Below are positions 1 to 11,984 of a stretch of DNA of 64,000 bases, one piece after another; the first letter of the stretch is position 1; every line of letters begins with the position of its first letter. Position numbers and translations under genes: made by a program. This DNA comes from JAHFUA01 sp963808725 (lineage in GTDB: Bacteria; Acidobacteriota; Terriglobia; Terriglobales; Acidobacteriaceae): the NCBI GenBank assembly GCA_963808725.1, contig CAWEGO010000002.1, forward strand, positions 1,736,001 to 1,800,000, written 5' to 3'. Below the pieces are notes generated by a model. That model saw only the letters and a program-made list of their open reading frames with translations. It ran no database searches and was not told the origin of the DNA.

Positions 1-20
1 CACCCACGCCGATCCTTGCG

Positions 21-43
21 TCCTTCGATAAGCTCAGGGCAGG
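21..43. repeat. short dispersed-repeat-like segment
   Basis: The segment reads like the CTTCGAtAAGCTCAGGG type of interspersed element that recurs between genes in many GC-rich bacterial genomes. Only one half is visible here, and no matching arm lies within the first 140 bases. The call rests on recalled similarity rather than on a second copy in the window. Confidence 0.25.
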
Positions 44-94
44 CTTGGTAATCCTCTGGTCCGGGTTTAACCTATAACGGAGATCGCGCCTCCC

Positions 95-113
95 TGCCTG
101 GAAAATCCAGGCA
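95..113. other. short perfect stem-loop in the leader of the first gene
   Basis: TGCCTGG and CCAGGCA form a 7-bp perfect stem around the loop AAAAT, about 32 bases before the ATG at 145. There is no T-run, so it may be a leader hairpin rather than a terminator. The function is unknown. Confidence 0.3.
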
Positions 114-144
114 CGCACGGCGAGGCGAGATCCTCCTTCTATTT

Positions 145-3064
<2,920 letters not shown>

Positions 3065-3096
3065 GGTCGCCAGGCGGACCTCCCATCCTCACCCCT

Positions 3097-3126
3097 TGTA
3101 GAGACGCAGCATGCTGCGTCTCTACA
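3097..3126. terminator. perfect 30-bp palindrome between convergent genes
   Basis: A 15-base arm starting TGTAGAGACGCAGCA is followed directly by its exact reverse complement. It lies between the end of the oxidase gene and the end of gyrB, which converge on it. A bidirectional terminator is likely, or else a dispersed palindromic element. It has no loop and no long T-run. Confidence 0.5.
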
Positions 3127-3138
3127 CATCAGCAGTCC

Positions 3139-5769
3139 TCAGATATCCAGGTTCTTCACGTCGAGGGCATTGTCCTCGATGAACTTGCGGCGGGCCTCAA
3201 CGTCTTCGCCCATCAGCGTGGTGAAGATGGTCTCGCATTCGGCGATGTCTTCCAGCTTGACCTGGAGCAGGGTGCGGCGCTCGGGATCCATGGTGGTCTC
3301 CCAGAGCTGCGTCGCGCTCATCTCACCCAGACCTTTGTAGCGCTGCACCGTGTAATCCTTGCGGCCTTCGTTGAGCACGTAATCGAAGAGCTCGCGCGCG
3401 GTTTGCATCTCGACTTCCTCGCGCTCCTTGCCCTTCGCCGCCTTGGGAGCCTTCTTGGCGGCCTTCTCGCGCTCGGTACGCTCGGCGTCGCTCTCGGCCT
3501 CGTCACCGTTGGTTGCGGGCCCGCCCTGGCGGGGCACCGACTGCACCACGAACGGCGGCTCCATGTTGGCCTCGATCTGCTTGTACTTGGAGATCAACTG
3601 GCGGTACTCGGGCGACGTCGCCAGCTCCCAGTTGATGACGTGCTCGGCGCCTTGCGCGTCGGTGAAGTGGACTTCCCACAGGTTGTGCTCGGTCTCAAAC
3701 TTCAGCTCCACCGACTTGAAGGCTTTTGCCTTCGCCAGCGATTTGAGTTGCTTCTCAAGCTGGGCGATCTTCTTCGGCGGCTCATCGCCTTCGCCCTCGA
3801 AGTCTGCGCGCTTGGAGAGGTCGAGGCGTGGCAGCAACTCGGTGACCTCCTCGTCGCGCAGGCGCTTGTCCACCTTGTCGAAGAACGTCAGGTACTCGTT
3901 GAGCGTGGTGACGAACTTGGTCAGCGGCGCGCCTTCCAGCGTGGCCGCGCCCTCGCCGTAGCGCACCACCAGGCCTTCGGAAGCGCGCTTCACCATTACC
4001 TTGACGAACTCGCGGTCGTCCTTGATGTACTGCTGCGACTTGCCCTTCTTGATCGAATACAGCGGCGGCTGGGCGATAAAGACGTGCCCGCGCTTGATCA
4101 GCTCCTGCATGTGGCGGAAGAAGAACGTCAGCAGCAGAGTGCGGATGTGCGAGCCGTCCACGTCGGCGTCGGTCATGAGGATGATCTTGCCGTAGCGCAG
4201 CTTCGTCGGGTCGAAATCTTCTTTGCCGATGCCGGTGCCCAGCGCGGTGATCATGGCGCGGATTTCTTCGTGCGCGAGCATCTTGTCGTAGCGCGCCTTC
4301 TCCACGTTGAGGATCTTGCCCTTAAGCGGCAGGATGGCCTGGAAGCGGCGGTCGCGTCCTTGCTTGGCGGTGCCGCCGGCGGATTCGCCCTCCACCAGGA
4401 ACAGCTCGCAGCGGTTGGGATCGCGCTCGGAGCAGTCGGCGAGCTTGCCGGGCAGGCCCCCGGAATCGAGCGCGCCCTTGCGGCGGGTGAGGTCGCGGGC
4501 TTTGCGTGCGGCTTCGCGGGCGCGCGCGGCTTCGATGGCCTTGTTGATGATCTTGCGCGCGACCGGCGGGTTCTGTTCGAAGAACGCGCCCAGGCGCTCG
4601 TTGAGGAAGGCCTGCACGATGCCGGCGATATCGGAATTGAGCTTGCCCTTGGTCTGGCCTTCGAACTGCGGCTGCGGCAGCTTGACGCTGATCACCGCCA
4701 CCAGGCCTTCGCGCACGTCGTCGCCCGTGAGGTTTTCCTTTACGTCCTTGAACAACCCGAGCTGCTGGCCGGCGTAGTTGATGGTGCGGGTGAGCGCAGT
4801 GCGGAAGCCGGAAAGGTGCGAGCCGCCGTCCACCGTGTTGATGTTGTTGGCGAAGCTGAAAACGGTTTCGGAGTAGCCGTCGTTGTATTGCAGCCCGATC
4901 TCCATGGCCACGCCGTCGCGCTCGGCTTCCATGTAGATGGGCTTGTCATGCAGCACGCTCTTGCCGCGGTTCAGGTGCTTGATGAACTCGGCGATGCCGC
5001 CGTTGTATTTGAACTCGGCCTGCTTGGCCTCGCCGGTCTTGGGGTCGGTCGTGCGCTCGTCGTTGAGCGTGATGAGCAGGCCCTTGTTGAGGAAGGCCAG
5101 TTCGCGCAGGCGCTGCGCCAGCGTGTCGAAGTTGTACTCGGTGACGGAGAAGATCTCCGTGTCCGGAACGAAGTGGACTTTGGTGCCGCGCTTCTGCGTC
5201 TTGCCGGTCTTCTTGAGCTTCGAGGTCGGCTCGCCCTTGGAGAAGGTCTGCTCCCAGACGAAGCCGTCGCGCCAGATCTCGAGATCGAGCTGGCTGCTGA
5301 GCGCGTTCACCACGCTGACGCCCACGCCGTGCAGTCCGCCGGAAACTTTGTAGGACGACGTATCGAACTTTCCGCCGGCATGCAGCTTGGTCATGACGAC
5401 CTGGGCAGCGGGAAGCTTCTCGCCGTCCACCACCATCTCGTCCACAGGGATGCCGCGGCCGTTATCGATCACGGTGATCGAGTTGTCGATGTGGATGGTG
5501 ACTTCGATCTTGTCGGCGTACCCGGCGAGGGCTTCATCGACCGAGTTGTCCACCACCTCGTAGACCAGGTGATGCAGACCCATCTCGCCGGTTGAGCCGA
5601 TGTACATCGCAGGCCGCTTGCGGACGGCTTCCATCCCGCCGAGGACCTTGATGGAATCCGCGGTGTAGTCGCTCACCGGCACGCCGTTGGGCGCGCCGTT
5701 GCTTTTGCCGTCGCGGATCATTTTGGTCTGCTCTTTGGTCGCGAGGAGCGTGGATTCTTTGGTTGCCAT
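3139..5769 (-). CDS. gyrB: DNA gyrase subunit B
   Basis: This is the ATPase subunit of the type II topoisomerase that introduces negative supercoils. The GHKL ATP site is visible near residues 71-84 (EVVDNSVDEALAGY) and the ATP-lid segment at GLHGVGVSVVNALS. The TOPRIM domain has LFLVEGESAGGTAKQGRDR near 455 and DADVDGSHI near 536. The C-terminal GyrA-contact segment carries YKGLGEMSATQLWETTMDP. At 876 residues it is longer than the ~640-aa short form; a Lys/Glu/Ala-rich insert lies about 70 residues before that last motif. The ATG at 5769 gives an N-terminus slightly longer than usual, and Met17 is an alternative start. Gyrase B commonly sits near dnaA and dnaN, as here. Confidence 0.97.
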   Translation of the reverse strand: MATKESTLLATKEQTKMIRDGKSNGAPNGVPVSDYTADSIKVLGGMEAVRKRPAMYIGSTGEMGLHHLVYEVVDNSVDEALAGYADKIEVTIHIDNSITVIDNGRGIPVDEMVVDGEKLPAAQVVMTKLHAGGKFDTSSYKVSGGLHGVGVSVVNALSSQLDLEIWRDGFVWEQTFSKGEPTSKLKKTGKTQKRGTKVHFVPDTEIFSVTEYNFDTLAQRLRELAFLNKGLLITLNDERTTDPKTGEAKQAEFKYNGGIAEFIKHLNRGKSVLHDKPIYMEAERDGVAMEIGLQYNDGYSETVFSFANNINTVDGGSHLSGFRTALTRTINYAGQQLGLFKDVKENLTGDDVREGLVAVISVKLPQPQFEGQTKGKLNSDIAGIVQAFLNERLGAFFEQNPPVARKIINKAIEAARAREAARKARDLTRRKGALDSGGLPGKLADCSERDPNRCELFLVEGESAGGTAKQGRDRRFQAILPLKGKILNVEKARYDKMLAHEEIRAMITALGTGIGKEDFDPTKLRYGKIILMTDADVDGSHIRTLLLTFFFRHMQELIKRGHVFIAQPPLYSIKKGKSQQYIKDDREFVKVMVKRASEGLVVRYGEGAATLEGAPLTKFVTTLNEYLTFFDKVDKRLRDEEVTELLPRLDLSKRADFEGEGDEPPKKIAQLEKQLKSLAKAKAFKSVELKFETEHNLWEVHFTDAQGAEHVINWELATSPEYRQLISKYKQIEANMEPPFVVQSVPRQGGPATNGDEAESDAERTEREKAAKKAPKAAKGKEREEVEMQTARELFDYVLNEGRKDYTVQRYKGLGEMSATQLWETTMDPERRTLLQVKLEDIAECETIFTTLMGEDVEARRKFIEDNALDVKNLDI

Positions 5770-5881
5770 TTAAATCCTTCTAGACAAAGCGAGGGCGAGG
5801 CCGCGAATCAGTTTTTCTGCTGGTTGGATGAACACAAATGATTGATTATTAAGTCACTTAGCCGCCACCCGAGTAGCGTTT

Positions 5882-5890
5882 ATTATACCA
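5882..5890 (-). promoter_or_regulatory. extended -10 promoter element for gyrB
   Basis: On the minus strand the sequence reads TGG followed by TATAAT, an exact -10 hexamer with the TGn extension, about 115 bases before the gyrB start. No good -35 lies 17 bases upstream, which is compatible with an extended -10 promoter. Confidence 0.5.
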
Positions 5891-5997
5891 CGACTCGGGA
5901 GGGATTTTGGGGTGTGCAAGGGTGCGGATTTGTGCGGAAAAAGGGCCTGAAATTCCGCCGTCTTTTTGACGAGATCCTTCGTAGAATGCTAAGCTGA

Positions 5998-6013
5998 AGT
6001 TGAACAGTTGAAC
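5998..6013 (+). promoter_or_regulatory. tandem AGTTGAAC duplication upstream of antitoxin
   Basis: The 8-mer AGTTGAAC occurs twice back to back, ending 9 bases before the antitoxin ATG at 6023. Antitoxins of this fold usually bind DNA at their own promoter, so an operator role is a reasonable inference. Confidence 0.3.
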
Positions 6014-6022
6014 TTTCCAACC

Positions 6023-6304
6023 ATGGCCATTGTTACCGTCAAGAATAAGTACCAGATCGTAATTCCGCAGCGAGTGCGCGAGCAGGTCGGCGTGCAAATT
6101 GGCGATGTTCTGGAAGCGCAAGCGAATAACGGAAAAATTATCTTCACGCCTAAGTTCATCGTTGATCGGGCGATCGCTGAGGGGTTGGACGACATCAGGA
6201 AGGGCCGCGTCTACGGGCCTTTTACAAGCGCCGGCGAAATGGTGGCTGCTCTCAAGGGCAAGGGCCGGAAACCCGTCAGGAGAGCTAAGAGCCGAGGTCG
6301 ATGA
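6023..6304 (+). CDS. AbrB/SpoVT-type antitoxin (MazE-like fold)
   Basis: The 93-residue product begins MAIVTVKNKYQIVIPQRVR, the swapped-hairpin AbrB DNA-binding fold with the characteristic 'K.QIVIP..VR' strand-turn. A second strand pattern (GDVLEAQANNGKIIFTP) follows, then a variable C-terminal tail that would bind the toxin. The ATG at 6023 is preferred over the TTG at 6008 because it begins directly with the conserved domain. The stop overlaps the start of the RelE-like gene by four bases (ATGA), so the two are translationally coupled. Together they form a type II toxin-antitoxin module inserted between gyrB and dnaN. Confidence 0.85.
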   Translation: MAIVTVKNKYQIVIPQRVREQVGVQIGDVLEAQANNGKIIFTPKFIVDRAIAEGLDDIRKGRVYGPFTSAGEMVAALKGKGRKPVRRAKSRGR

Positions 6305-6546
6305 AGTGGCTGTTGACCCACCGCGCCTGGCGAGATTATCAGGGCGCGCCCGCTTCCGTGAAGAAGGCCTTCGATAAGCAGGTTCATCTCCTAGCGGAGA
6401 ACCTTCGGCATCCGTCGCTTCGAGCCAAAAAATATGACCAGGCCAATGACATCTGGCAGGCGAGGATCAATCAGAACTGGCGATTCTATTTTCAGGTCCA
6501 GGGCGAGACGTACACCATCGTCGCTCTCATCCCACACCCTAAATGA
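6301..6546 (+). CDS. RelE/ParE-superfamily toxin
   Basis: This 81-residue protein has the RelE/ParE fold signature: an N-terminal strand, two helices (VKKAFDKQVHLLAENLRHPSLRAKKY), then DIWQARINQNWRFYFQVQGETYTIVALIPHPK, in which the W-x-A-R-I-N-x-N-W-R-F-Y-F pattern and the C-terminal 'PHPK' are typical. RelE-type members cleave mRNA in the ribosomal A site, while ParE members poison gyrase. The residues visible here fit the mRNA-interferase branch better, but this is not decisive. It is coupled to the upstream antitoxin through an ATGA overlap and converges on dnaN, with a small GGCC-TAA-GGCC hairpin at 6552-6562 between them. Confidence 0.8.
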   Translation: MKWLLTHRAWRDYQGAPASVKKAFDKQVHLLAENLRHPSLRAKKYDQANDIWQARINQNWRFYFQVQGETYTIVALIPHPK

Positions 6547-6593
6547 TTTTCACGGCCTAAGGCCTTCTAAGCTGCGGCTTCCGCGCGACCAGG

Positions 6594-7712
6594 TCAGATC
6601 CGCATCGGCATCACGATATAGCGATACTTGAACTCGTCGCCATTTTCGGCGGGGCGGAGCTGGCCGGCAGACTGCGGGTCTTTGAACTCGAAGCGGACTT
6701 CGCCCGATGAGGAAGCCTTGAGGAAATCGAGCAGGTACTGGGAATTGAAGCCGATGGTTAGCGGGTCGGCGGAGTAGGCGGTTTCGATGGAATCTTCTGA
6801 CTCTCCGGTCTCGCTCGAGGACGACGATACTTTGATTTCGTTCTTGTCGAGGCGCAGGCGGATGGCGCCCGAGCGCTCGTCGGCGAACTGGGCCACGCGC
6901 TGGATGGCGCCAGCGATGTCTTCCGAGCGCACGGTGACGGTCTTGGTATTGTCGCGCGGCAGCACGGCCTCGAAGTTGGGGAACTGCCCGGTGAGCTGGC
7001 GCGAGGTCAGCAGGCGGTCGCCGACGCGGAAGAACAGCGTGGACTCATCTTTCGCGAAATCAATCGTATCCTGGTCGAAATCCTGCAGCAGCGAGTTCAG
7101 CTCCGCCATGCACTTCTTCGGTACCAGCACGCGCAGCTCTGTGCCGGGACCGGAAAATTTGCCGGCGCTGTTCTCGATGTGCGCCAGGCGATGGCCGTCG
7201 GTGGCGACCATGGTCATGGACTCCGCCTTCAGCACTAGCAGCGCGCCGTTCAGCGTGTAGCGCGATTCTTCGTTGGAGATGGCGAAGATGGTTTTGGCGA
7301 TCATCGTCCGCAACACTTGGGCTGGGAGCTTGAACATGGTGCCGGTGGGAAACACGGGCAGCGCGGGGAAATTGGCGCGCGCCATGCCTACCATTTTGGT
7401 GTTGGAGCGGCCCAGGCGGATATTGACCCAGTGGTTCTCCAGCAGCCTGATGCTGATCTCGCCCTCGGGAAGCAGCTTGACGTAGTCGTACAGCTTGCGC
7501 GCCGGGATGGTGCAGGAGCCCTCTTTCTTGACCTTCGCCGGACACGTAGTACGCAGGCTGAGGTCGAGGTCGGTCGCGGTGATGGTGAGCCGGTCGCCCG
7601 CAGCCTCGAATAAAAAATTCGAGAGGATGGGGATCGTGGTCTTGCGCTCGACCACGCCCTGGGTTGCGGTGAGCTCTTTGAGCAGGTCGGACTTGCTGAC
7701 GGCGATTTCCAT
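6594..7712 (-). CDS. dnaN: DNA polymerase III beta sliding clamp
   Basis: This is the ring-shaped processivity clamp of the replicase. From Met at 7712 the protein is 372 residues, the family's normal length, and begins MEIAVSKSDLLKELTATQGVVERKTTIPILSNFLFEA. The middle domain carries EESRYTLNGALL and ATDGHRLAH, and the end YRYIVMPMRI matches the usual C-terminus that forms part of the peptide-binding cleft. A longer frame opens at 7763, but those 17 residues (MIEAPHMEST...) are not family-like, and a G-rich stretch lies just before the ATG at 7712. The gene follows dnaA in the standard order. Confidence 0.97.
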   Translation of the reverse strand: MEIAVSKSDLLKELTATQGVVERKTTIPILSNFLFEAAGDRLTITATDLDLSLRTTCPAKVKKEGSCTIPARKLYDYVKLLPEGEISIRLLENHWVNIRLGRSNTKMVGMARANFPALPVFPTGTMFKLPAQVLRTMIAKTIFAISNEESRYTLNGALLVLKAESMTMVATDGHRLAHIENSAGKFSGPGTELRVLVPKKCMAELNSLLQDFDQDTIDFAKDESTLFFRVGDRLLTSRQLTGQFPNFEAVLPRDNTKTVTVRSEDIAGAIQRVAQFADERSGAIRLRLDKNEIKVSSSSSETGESEDSIETAYSADPLTIGFNSQYLLDFLKASSSGEVRFEFKDPQSAGQLRPAENGDEFKYRYIVMPMRI

Positions 7713-8045
7713 GGCAGCCCCCGTCTGAGCCCCGGTCGATTCCATATGTGGCGCCTCTATCACGTTCCCCCTCTTATATCAAAAACACCAACTTCTAAAC
7801 AGTAGTAGCAGTAGGGGCTGGGGAAAAGTGGAAATCCCAGCCATCCTGCTGAGCGCGCTCCGGATGTGCCCACCGAAGCGCACGCGTATTCCGTCCTCTC
7901 GTCTGTGGCTGGACAGGAAAACCAGGCGAGAGAAGAAAACCAGGGCCGAGGCCTGCACAGCTTCCACAGGGTCTCCACAGGGCTGGCCGAGAGAAAACGC
8001 GGTTTTGGTGGAAAACCCCAGCGGCGCCAGCCAATACTCTGCGAA
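7713..8045. other. dnaA-dnaN intergenic region, possible origin or promoter region
   Basis: This 333-base gap contains TTCCACAGGG (7962-7971) and TCTCCACAGGG (7972-7982) in tandem. These resemble weak DnaA boxes but match the TTATNCACA consensus poorly. An AT-rich patch (TCTTATATCAAAAACACC) lies near 7772-7789. The location suits oriC or the dnaN promoter. I cannot name an origin from these matches alone. Confidence 0.3.
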
Positions 8046-9444
8046 TCATCCGCCCAACTGCTCGGTCAGCTTATTCAGCAGCCTGTTCAAATCCTTGTCG
8101 GCCTTGCGCACGGTCTCGATCTTGTCCACCGAATGCATGACGGTGGTGTGGTGCTTGCCACCAAACTGGCGGCCGATCTCCGGCAGCGAGGCCTCGGTCA
8201 GGTGCTTGGCCAGGTACATGGCGATCTGCCGCGGATAGACGATCGAGTGTGAATTGTTTTTGGCCTTGAGCTCGGTGAGCTTCAGCCCAAACTGCTCACC
8301 CACCGCCTTCTGGATGGCTTCGATGGTGACCTTGCGGCTCTGCGCGTCGATAAAGTTCTTGAGCACCTGCTGGGCGGTCGGCAGGTTGACCTGGGCGCCG
8401 GTCAGCGAGCAGTAGGCGATCAGGCGGATCATCGCGCCTTCGAGCTCGCGGACGTTGGAGCGGATGTTCGACGCAATGTAGAGAGCCACGTCGGTGGGCA
8501 GTTGGACGCGTTCGCTTTCCGACTTCTTTTGCAGGATGGCGACCTTGGTCTCCAGGTCGGGCGGCTGGATGTCGGCGATCAGGCCCCACTCGAAGCGGCT
8601 GCGCAGGCGGTCCTCGATCTCGGCCAGCTCCTTGGGCGGGCGGTCGCTGGCGATGACGATCTGCTTCATGGACTCGTGCAGTGCGTTGAAGGTGTGGAAG
8701 AACTCCTCCTGGGTGCGCTCCTTCTGCGCCAGAAACTGGATGTCGTCGATGAGCAGCACGTCCACGGTGCGGAAGCGGTCGCGGAAGCTGCTCATGCTGG
8801 TCGTAGCGCATGGAGTTGATCATCTCGTTGGTGAACTTCTCGCTGGAGACGTAGCAGATGGAGAGCTGCGGCTGGTTCCGCTTGACCTCCTGGCCGATGG
8901 CCTGCATCAGGTGGGTCTTGCCCATGCCGACGCCGCCGTAGAGGAACAGCGGGTTGTAGCACTTGGAGGGGTTCTCGGCGACGGCGCGGGCAGCGGCATG
9001 CGCGAACTGGTTGCCGGCGCCGATGACGAATCCGTCGAAGGTGTACTTGGGGTTGAGCTGGGCGGCGGAGTCGAAGTCGAAGCGCGCCTGCGATCCGGGG
9101 CGCGCCGGGCCGGCTGCGGCGGGACTTCCCCCCTGCGGAGCCTTCGCCGGGAAGCTGTGGCGCACCGGGGTGGCCGTGGGATCGTCCTCTTCGGTGACGA
9201 ACTTCACGTCCTGGAGGTCGAGCCCGAGGTTGTCGATGGCCTCCAGGATGAGGTCCATGTACTTTTCTTCGACGACGCGGAATTCCGGCCGCGGCATGCG
9301 GATGTAGAGCACCCCGCCTTCGGCGTGGCTATAGCGGGTGGGCTTGAGCCAGGTCTCGAAGGTGGTGCGGTTGATCTTTTTCTCCAGGGCCCCGAGAATT
9401 CGGATCCAGGGATTGACTGCGGCGGTTGCGGAAACAAGCGACAT
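8046..9444 (-). CDS. dnaA: chromosomal replication initiator DnaA (one frameshift)
   Basis: This is the AAA+ initiator that opens the origin. The N-terminal domain (NPWIRILGALEKKINRTTF) is followed by a Pro/Ala linker. The ATPase core has Walker A GGVGMGKTHLMQAIG and Walker B VDVLLIDDIQFLAQKE. The C-terminal helix-turn-helix carries the DnaA signature GGKHHTTVMHSVDKIE. About 465 residues result if one extra C near 8790 (minus strand, between DQ and MSSFRDRF) is removed. As an essential protein with intact motifs on both sides of the break, it is almost certainly whole in the organism, so the break is probably a sequence error. Confidence 0.93.
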
Positions 9445-9763
9445 TTTCTGCGGCCACTCGGCTGCCGCCTCCGGAGGGGCGGAGACGGCGGAAAGAACTC
9501 GTCAATAAAAGAACAGTATGAAAGGACGCTGCCGAGCAGGACGTGCTGTGCGAAATGCCCGGGCTGAACAACCTGGGTTGCGCCGAAAATCTTCGGCCGG
9601 AGTTGCGGAACCAAAAACCCTGACGAACTTGGCGGCTGTTCGGCATACTAGCACGAAAAATTTTCGCGTGGAAAATTTCCTGCGCCGAATCGCGCCGGGG
9701 CTTCCGCAAGCAACGACGGCGCAGGGAAATCTGTCAAGTAGTTAGTTGGTTATGACGCAGGGT
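9445..9763. other. region upstream of dnaA
   Basis: No credible gene was seen. An AT-rich patch with CGAAAAATTTTCG-type symmetry (about 9656-9680) and one DnaA-box-like TTTTCCACG on the minus strand (9667-9675, one mismatch to TTWTNCACA) make it an alternative origin or autoregulatory site. The evidence is weak. Confidence 0.25.
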
Positions 9764-10289
9764 GTGTGCAGTTTTGCGGTGCAACCCCAACTGTGCAAAC
9801 GCCACGAACTGACCCATGGCTTCGACGATCAGGGACGCAAGTACGATCCGGAAGGCGACCTGCGCGACTGGTGGACGGCCGAAGACGGCAAGGCGTTCGA
9901 GGAGCGTGCCGGCTGCATCGCCGATGAGTATTCCAGCTTCTTGACCATAGCCGACGTGGAGTGAATGGCAGGCTCACCCTGGGCGAGAACACGGCCGATA
10001 ACGGCGGCGTGCGCCTCGCCTCCATGGCGCTGATGGACAAGATCGCGGGCAAGGACATGCCCAAGATTGACGGCTACAAGCCCGAGCCGCGGTTCTTCCT
10101 CTCGTTCGCCCAGCTATGGTGTCGGAACACGTCTGACGAGGAAGCGCGGCGGCGGGCGATCATCGACCCGCACTCGCCCGGACGCTGGCGCGTGACGGCG
10201 TGATGCAGAGCAATTCGGATTTCGCCAAGGCCTTCAGTTGCAAAGCCGGCCAGGCGATGGTGCGCGAGAAAGCTTGCAGGGTGTGGTGA
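9764..10289 (+). pseudogene. C-terminal remnant of M13-family zinc metallopeptidase
   Basis: The fragment starts at the zinc motif (HELTHGFDDQGRKYD, an HExxH of the M13 neprilysin/PepO type) and continues with NGRLTLGENTADNGGVRLA, which contains the third zinc-ligand region. It ends with the family's C-terminal block AIIDPHSPGRWRV...FSCKAGQAMVREKACRVW. Members are ~680 residues, so the N-terminal three quarters are missing. Two frame changes occur, near 9955 and near 10200. No start or leader remains, so this is a dead gene fragment lying upstream of dnaA. Confidence 0.8.
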
Positions 10290-10331
10290 GGCGAAGGGTG
10301 CGGTCGATAGAGGCTGTCGATGTAGAAGGCC

Positions 10332-11525
10332 TTAGGGTACGCTGCTGCGCATCGAGGCGGGATGGCCAGGCAGCCTCAGCACTTTGCCGGTGTCGACTAC
10401 CCTGTCTCCCTGCACCCTGTAGATCTGCAAGTTGCCGGGTGTGAAATTGCCGACGTAGAAATTGGCGACGTAGAGGTACTTGCCATCTGGGCTGAAGGCA
10501 ACGCCCTCGGCCTTCCTGCCCGCGTTGACCGCACTCACCTTGCGTACGGTGCCGCCTGCAGTCGAGAGCACGTCGACGATGGTGTTCGGATGCGCGAACC
10601 ATGCGTCCTTCGACAGGGCACCACCGCTGCCGTTCAGCGCCAATGCGACGGCGAGGTTCCCAGTCGGATTGATCGCCAGACCCTCCGGGAAGTGGTCGAT
10701 GCCCAGGTAGTCGACCACGTGCGGCGGGGTCGCCTTCAGGTCGATGACGGTCACCGAGCCGGCGCCGCCGTCGGGTACACCGGCGTTCCCCTGGTTCGCG
10801 GTGAGGCCGAAGCGGCCATCCGCGGTAATCTGCACGTTGTAGGGAAACACGCCTACCCCGAAATCGATCTTGCTGTAGGTCAACTTCTGCCCGTCAATGT
10901 CGAGCCAGGCGACCTTGTTGACCGTATACTTCGAGGCCAACGCATGCTTCCCGTCGGGGGTGATGGCGACGGCCGAGACGGGATCGCCCATGGGCACCGT
11001 GTCGACGAGCTTGACCTCCTTGCCGTGGATCGTGAGCACGCTGATCGAATTGTCGGCGCGATTGGCGATCAGGAGGAGGTCGCCCTTCCTGTTGATCGCG
11101 AGGCCCGAGGGCTGCTTGCCGACCTCGACGGTGGCGATGAGCTTCGCCGGCGTTGTTTTCAGATCGATCACGAAGAGCTTGTTGTCGGGTACTGGTTTCC
11201 AGCCGGCCCCGGCCGGTTGATAGGTCAGGGAATTGGCGACCAGCGCCAGGCTCTCGTCTGGCGTGATCGCGAGATTGGTCGGCGGGCCGATCATCGTGTT
11301 CATCAAGGGCAGCGAGGCGATGATCTTCGGCGCCTCGGGGTCCTTGATATCGACGATCAGCACCTCGTCCTTGCCGGGTTCGGTGAAGACCGTCTTGCCG
11401 GTGTCGTCCCAGTACAGCTTGTTATCCTCGCCGATGACTAGGAACTGCGCATGGGCAGCGGCGGAAAGGCCGAACCACAGCCATACCAGCCCGGCCAGCG
11501 CAAGCAACTTTGTATTCCTCTGCAT
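10332..11525 (-). CDS. secreted YVTN-type beta-propeller protein
   Basis: The 397-residue protein starts with a clear signal peptide (MQRNTKLLALAGLVWLWFGLSAAAHAQ). The mature part consists of repeating blades with the pattern 'V.DL...P..va...vG..P.GlAi...g.lllvan' (for example VGKQPSGLAINRKGDLLLIANRADNSISVL and the last blade PDGKYLYVANFYVGNFTPGNLQIY). This is the YVTN/cytochrome-D1-like propeller, probably seven blades. Members are exported and bind ligands or act as surface proteins; the substrate is unknown. No partner gene is adjacent, and broken genes lie on both sides. Confidence 0.85.
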   Translation of the reverse strand: MQRNTKLLALAGLVWLWFGLSAAAHAQFLVIGEDNKLYWDDTGKTVFTEPGKDEVLIVDIKDPEAPKIIASLPLMNTMIGPPTNLAITPDESLALVANSLTYQPAGAGWKPVPDNKLFVIDLKTTPAKLIATVEVGKQPSGLAINRKGDLLLIANRADNSISVLTIHGKEVKLVDTVPMGDPVSAVAITPDGKHALASKYTVNKVAWLDIDGQKLTYSKIDFGVGVFPYNVQITADGRFGLTANQGNAGVPDGGAGSVTVIDLKATPPHVVDYLGIDHFPEGLAINPTGNLAVALALNGSGGALSKDAWFAHPNTIVDVLSTAGGTVRKVSAVNAGRKAEGVAFSPDGKYLYVANFYVGNFTPGNLQIYRVQGDRVVDTGKVLRLPGHPASMRSSVP

Positions 11526-11651
11526 GATTCCCTCCCTTCACTACTATCAGGTGGAAGGCGATTATGACAGCTTAGGGTACCACCTGCCACAAGCCCCCGG
11601 AGGTACACAGGGCTAACTATCTGCGCAATTACTATCCACCGCGGCCGCGCC

Positions 11652-11780
11652 ATGCAGAGTAATTATGACGACTATCCGCCCGTGCGTCTCACCGAAGCGC
11701 CCCCGAAATCGAGGTGCACTTCTTGAAGTCCAATTATCCGCCAACCGGCTTGGGCGAGCCCGCCCTGAATCGAAGCCCGC
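11652..11780 (+). pseudogene. remnant of molybdopterin-binding oxidoreductase large subunit
   Basis: Two short stretches, one base out of frame, read MQSNYDDYPPVRLTEAP and EIEVHFLKSNYPPTGLGEPAL. This is the near-C-terminal block of the isoquinoline 1-oxidoreductase/xanthine-dehydrogenase-like molybdenum subunit ('QSNF.DYP..R..EAPE.EVH...S..PPTG.GEP'). Everything upstream is gone. The rest of the 11526-11984 gap holds nothing else I recognise. Confidence 0.6.
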
Positions 11781-11984
11781 GTGGACGTTGCGAGGCGACG
11801 GCGACGCCCTCAGCTCCTTCGCCGCCAAACTACAAGCCATCTAGCCATCTCATAAATGCGATTCGGGAGTGATGCGAGTCTGCGATGACGGACCAACCCC
11901 TCACCCGTGATTAATGCCAAAGTAACTGATCGAATCGAATTGGTTCGAGCGAGTGCTTCGGTTCAGGGGTTACAAGGTGTGATC

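Noticed and set aside
7962..7982. Two DnaA-box-like TCCACAGGG repeats
   Set aside because: They match TTATNCACA at too few positions to name an origin; recorded only as an intergenic note.
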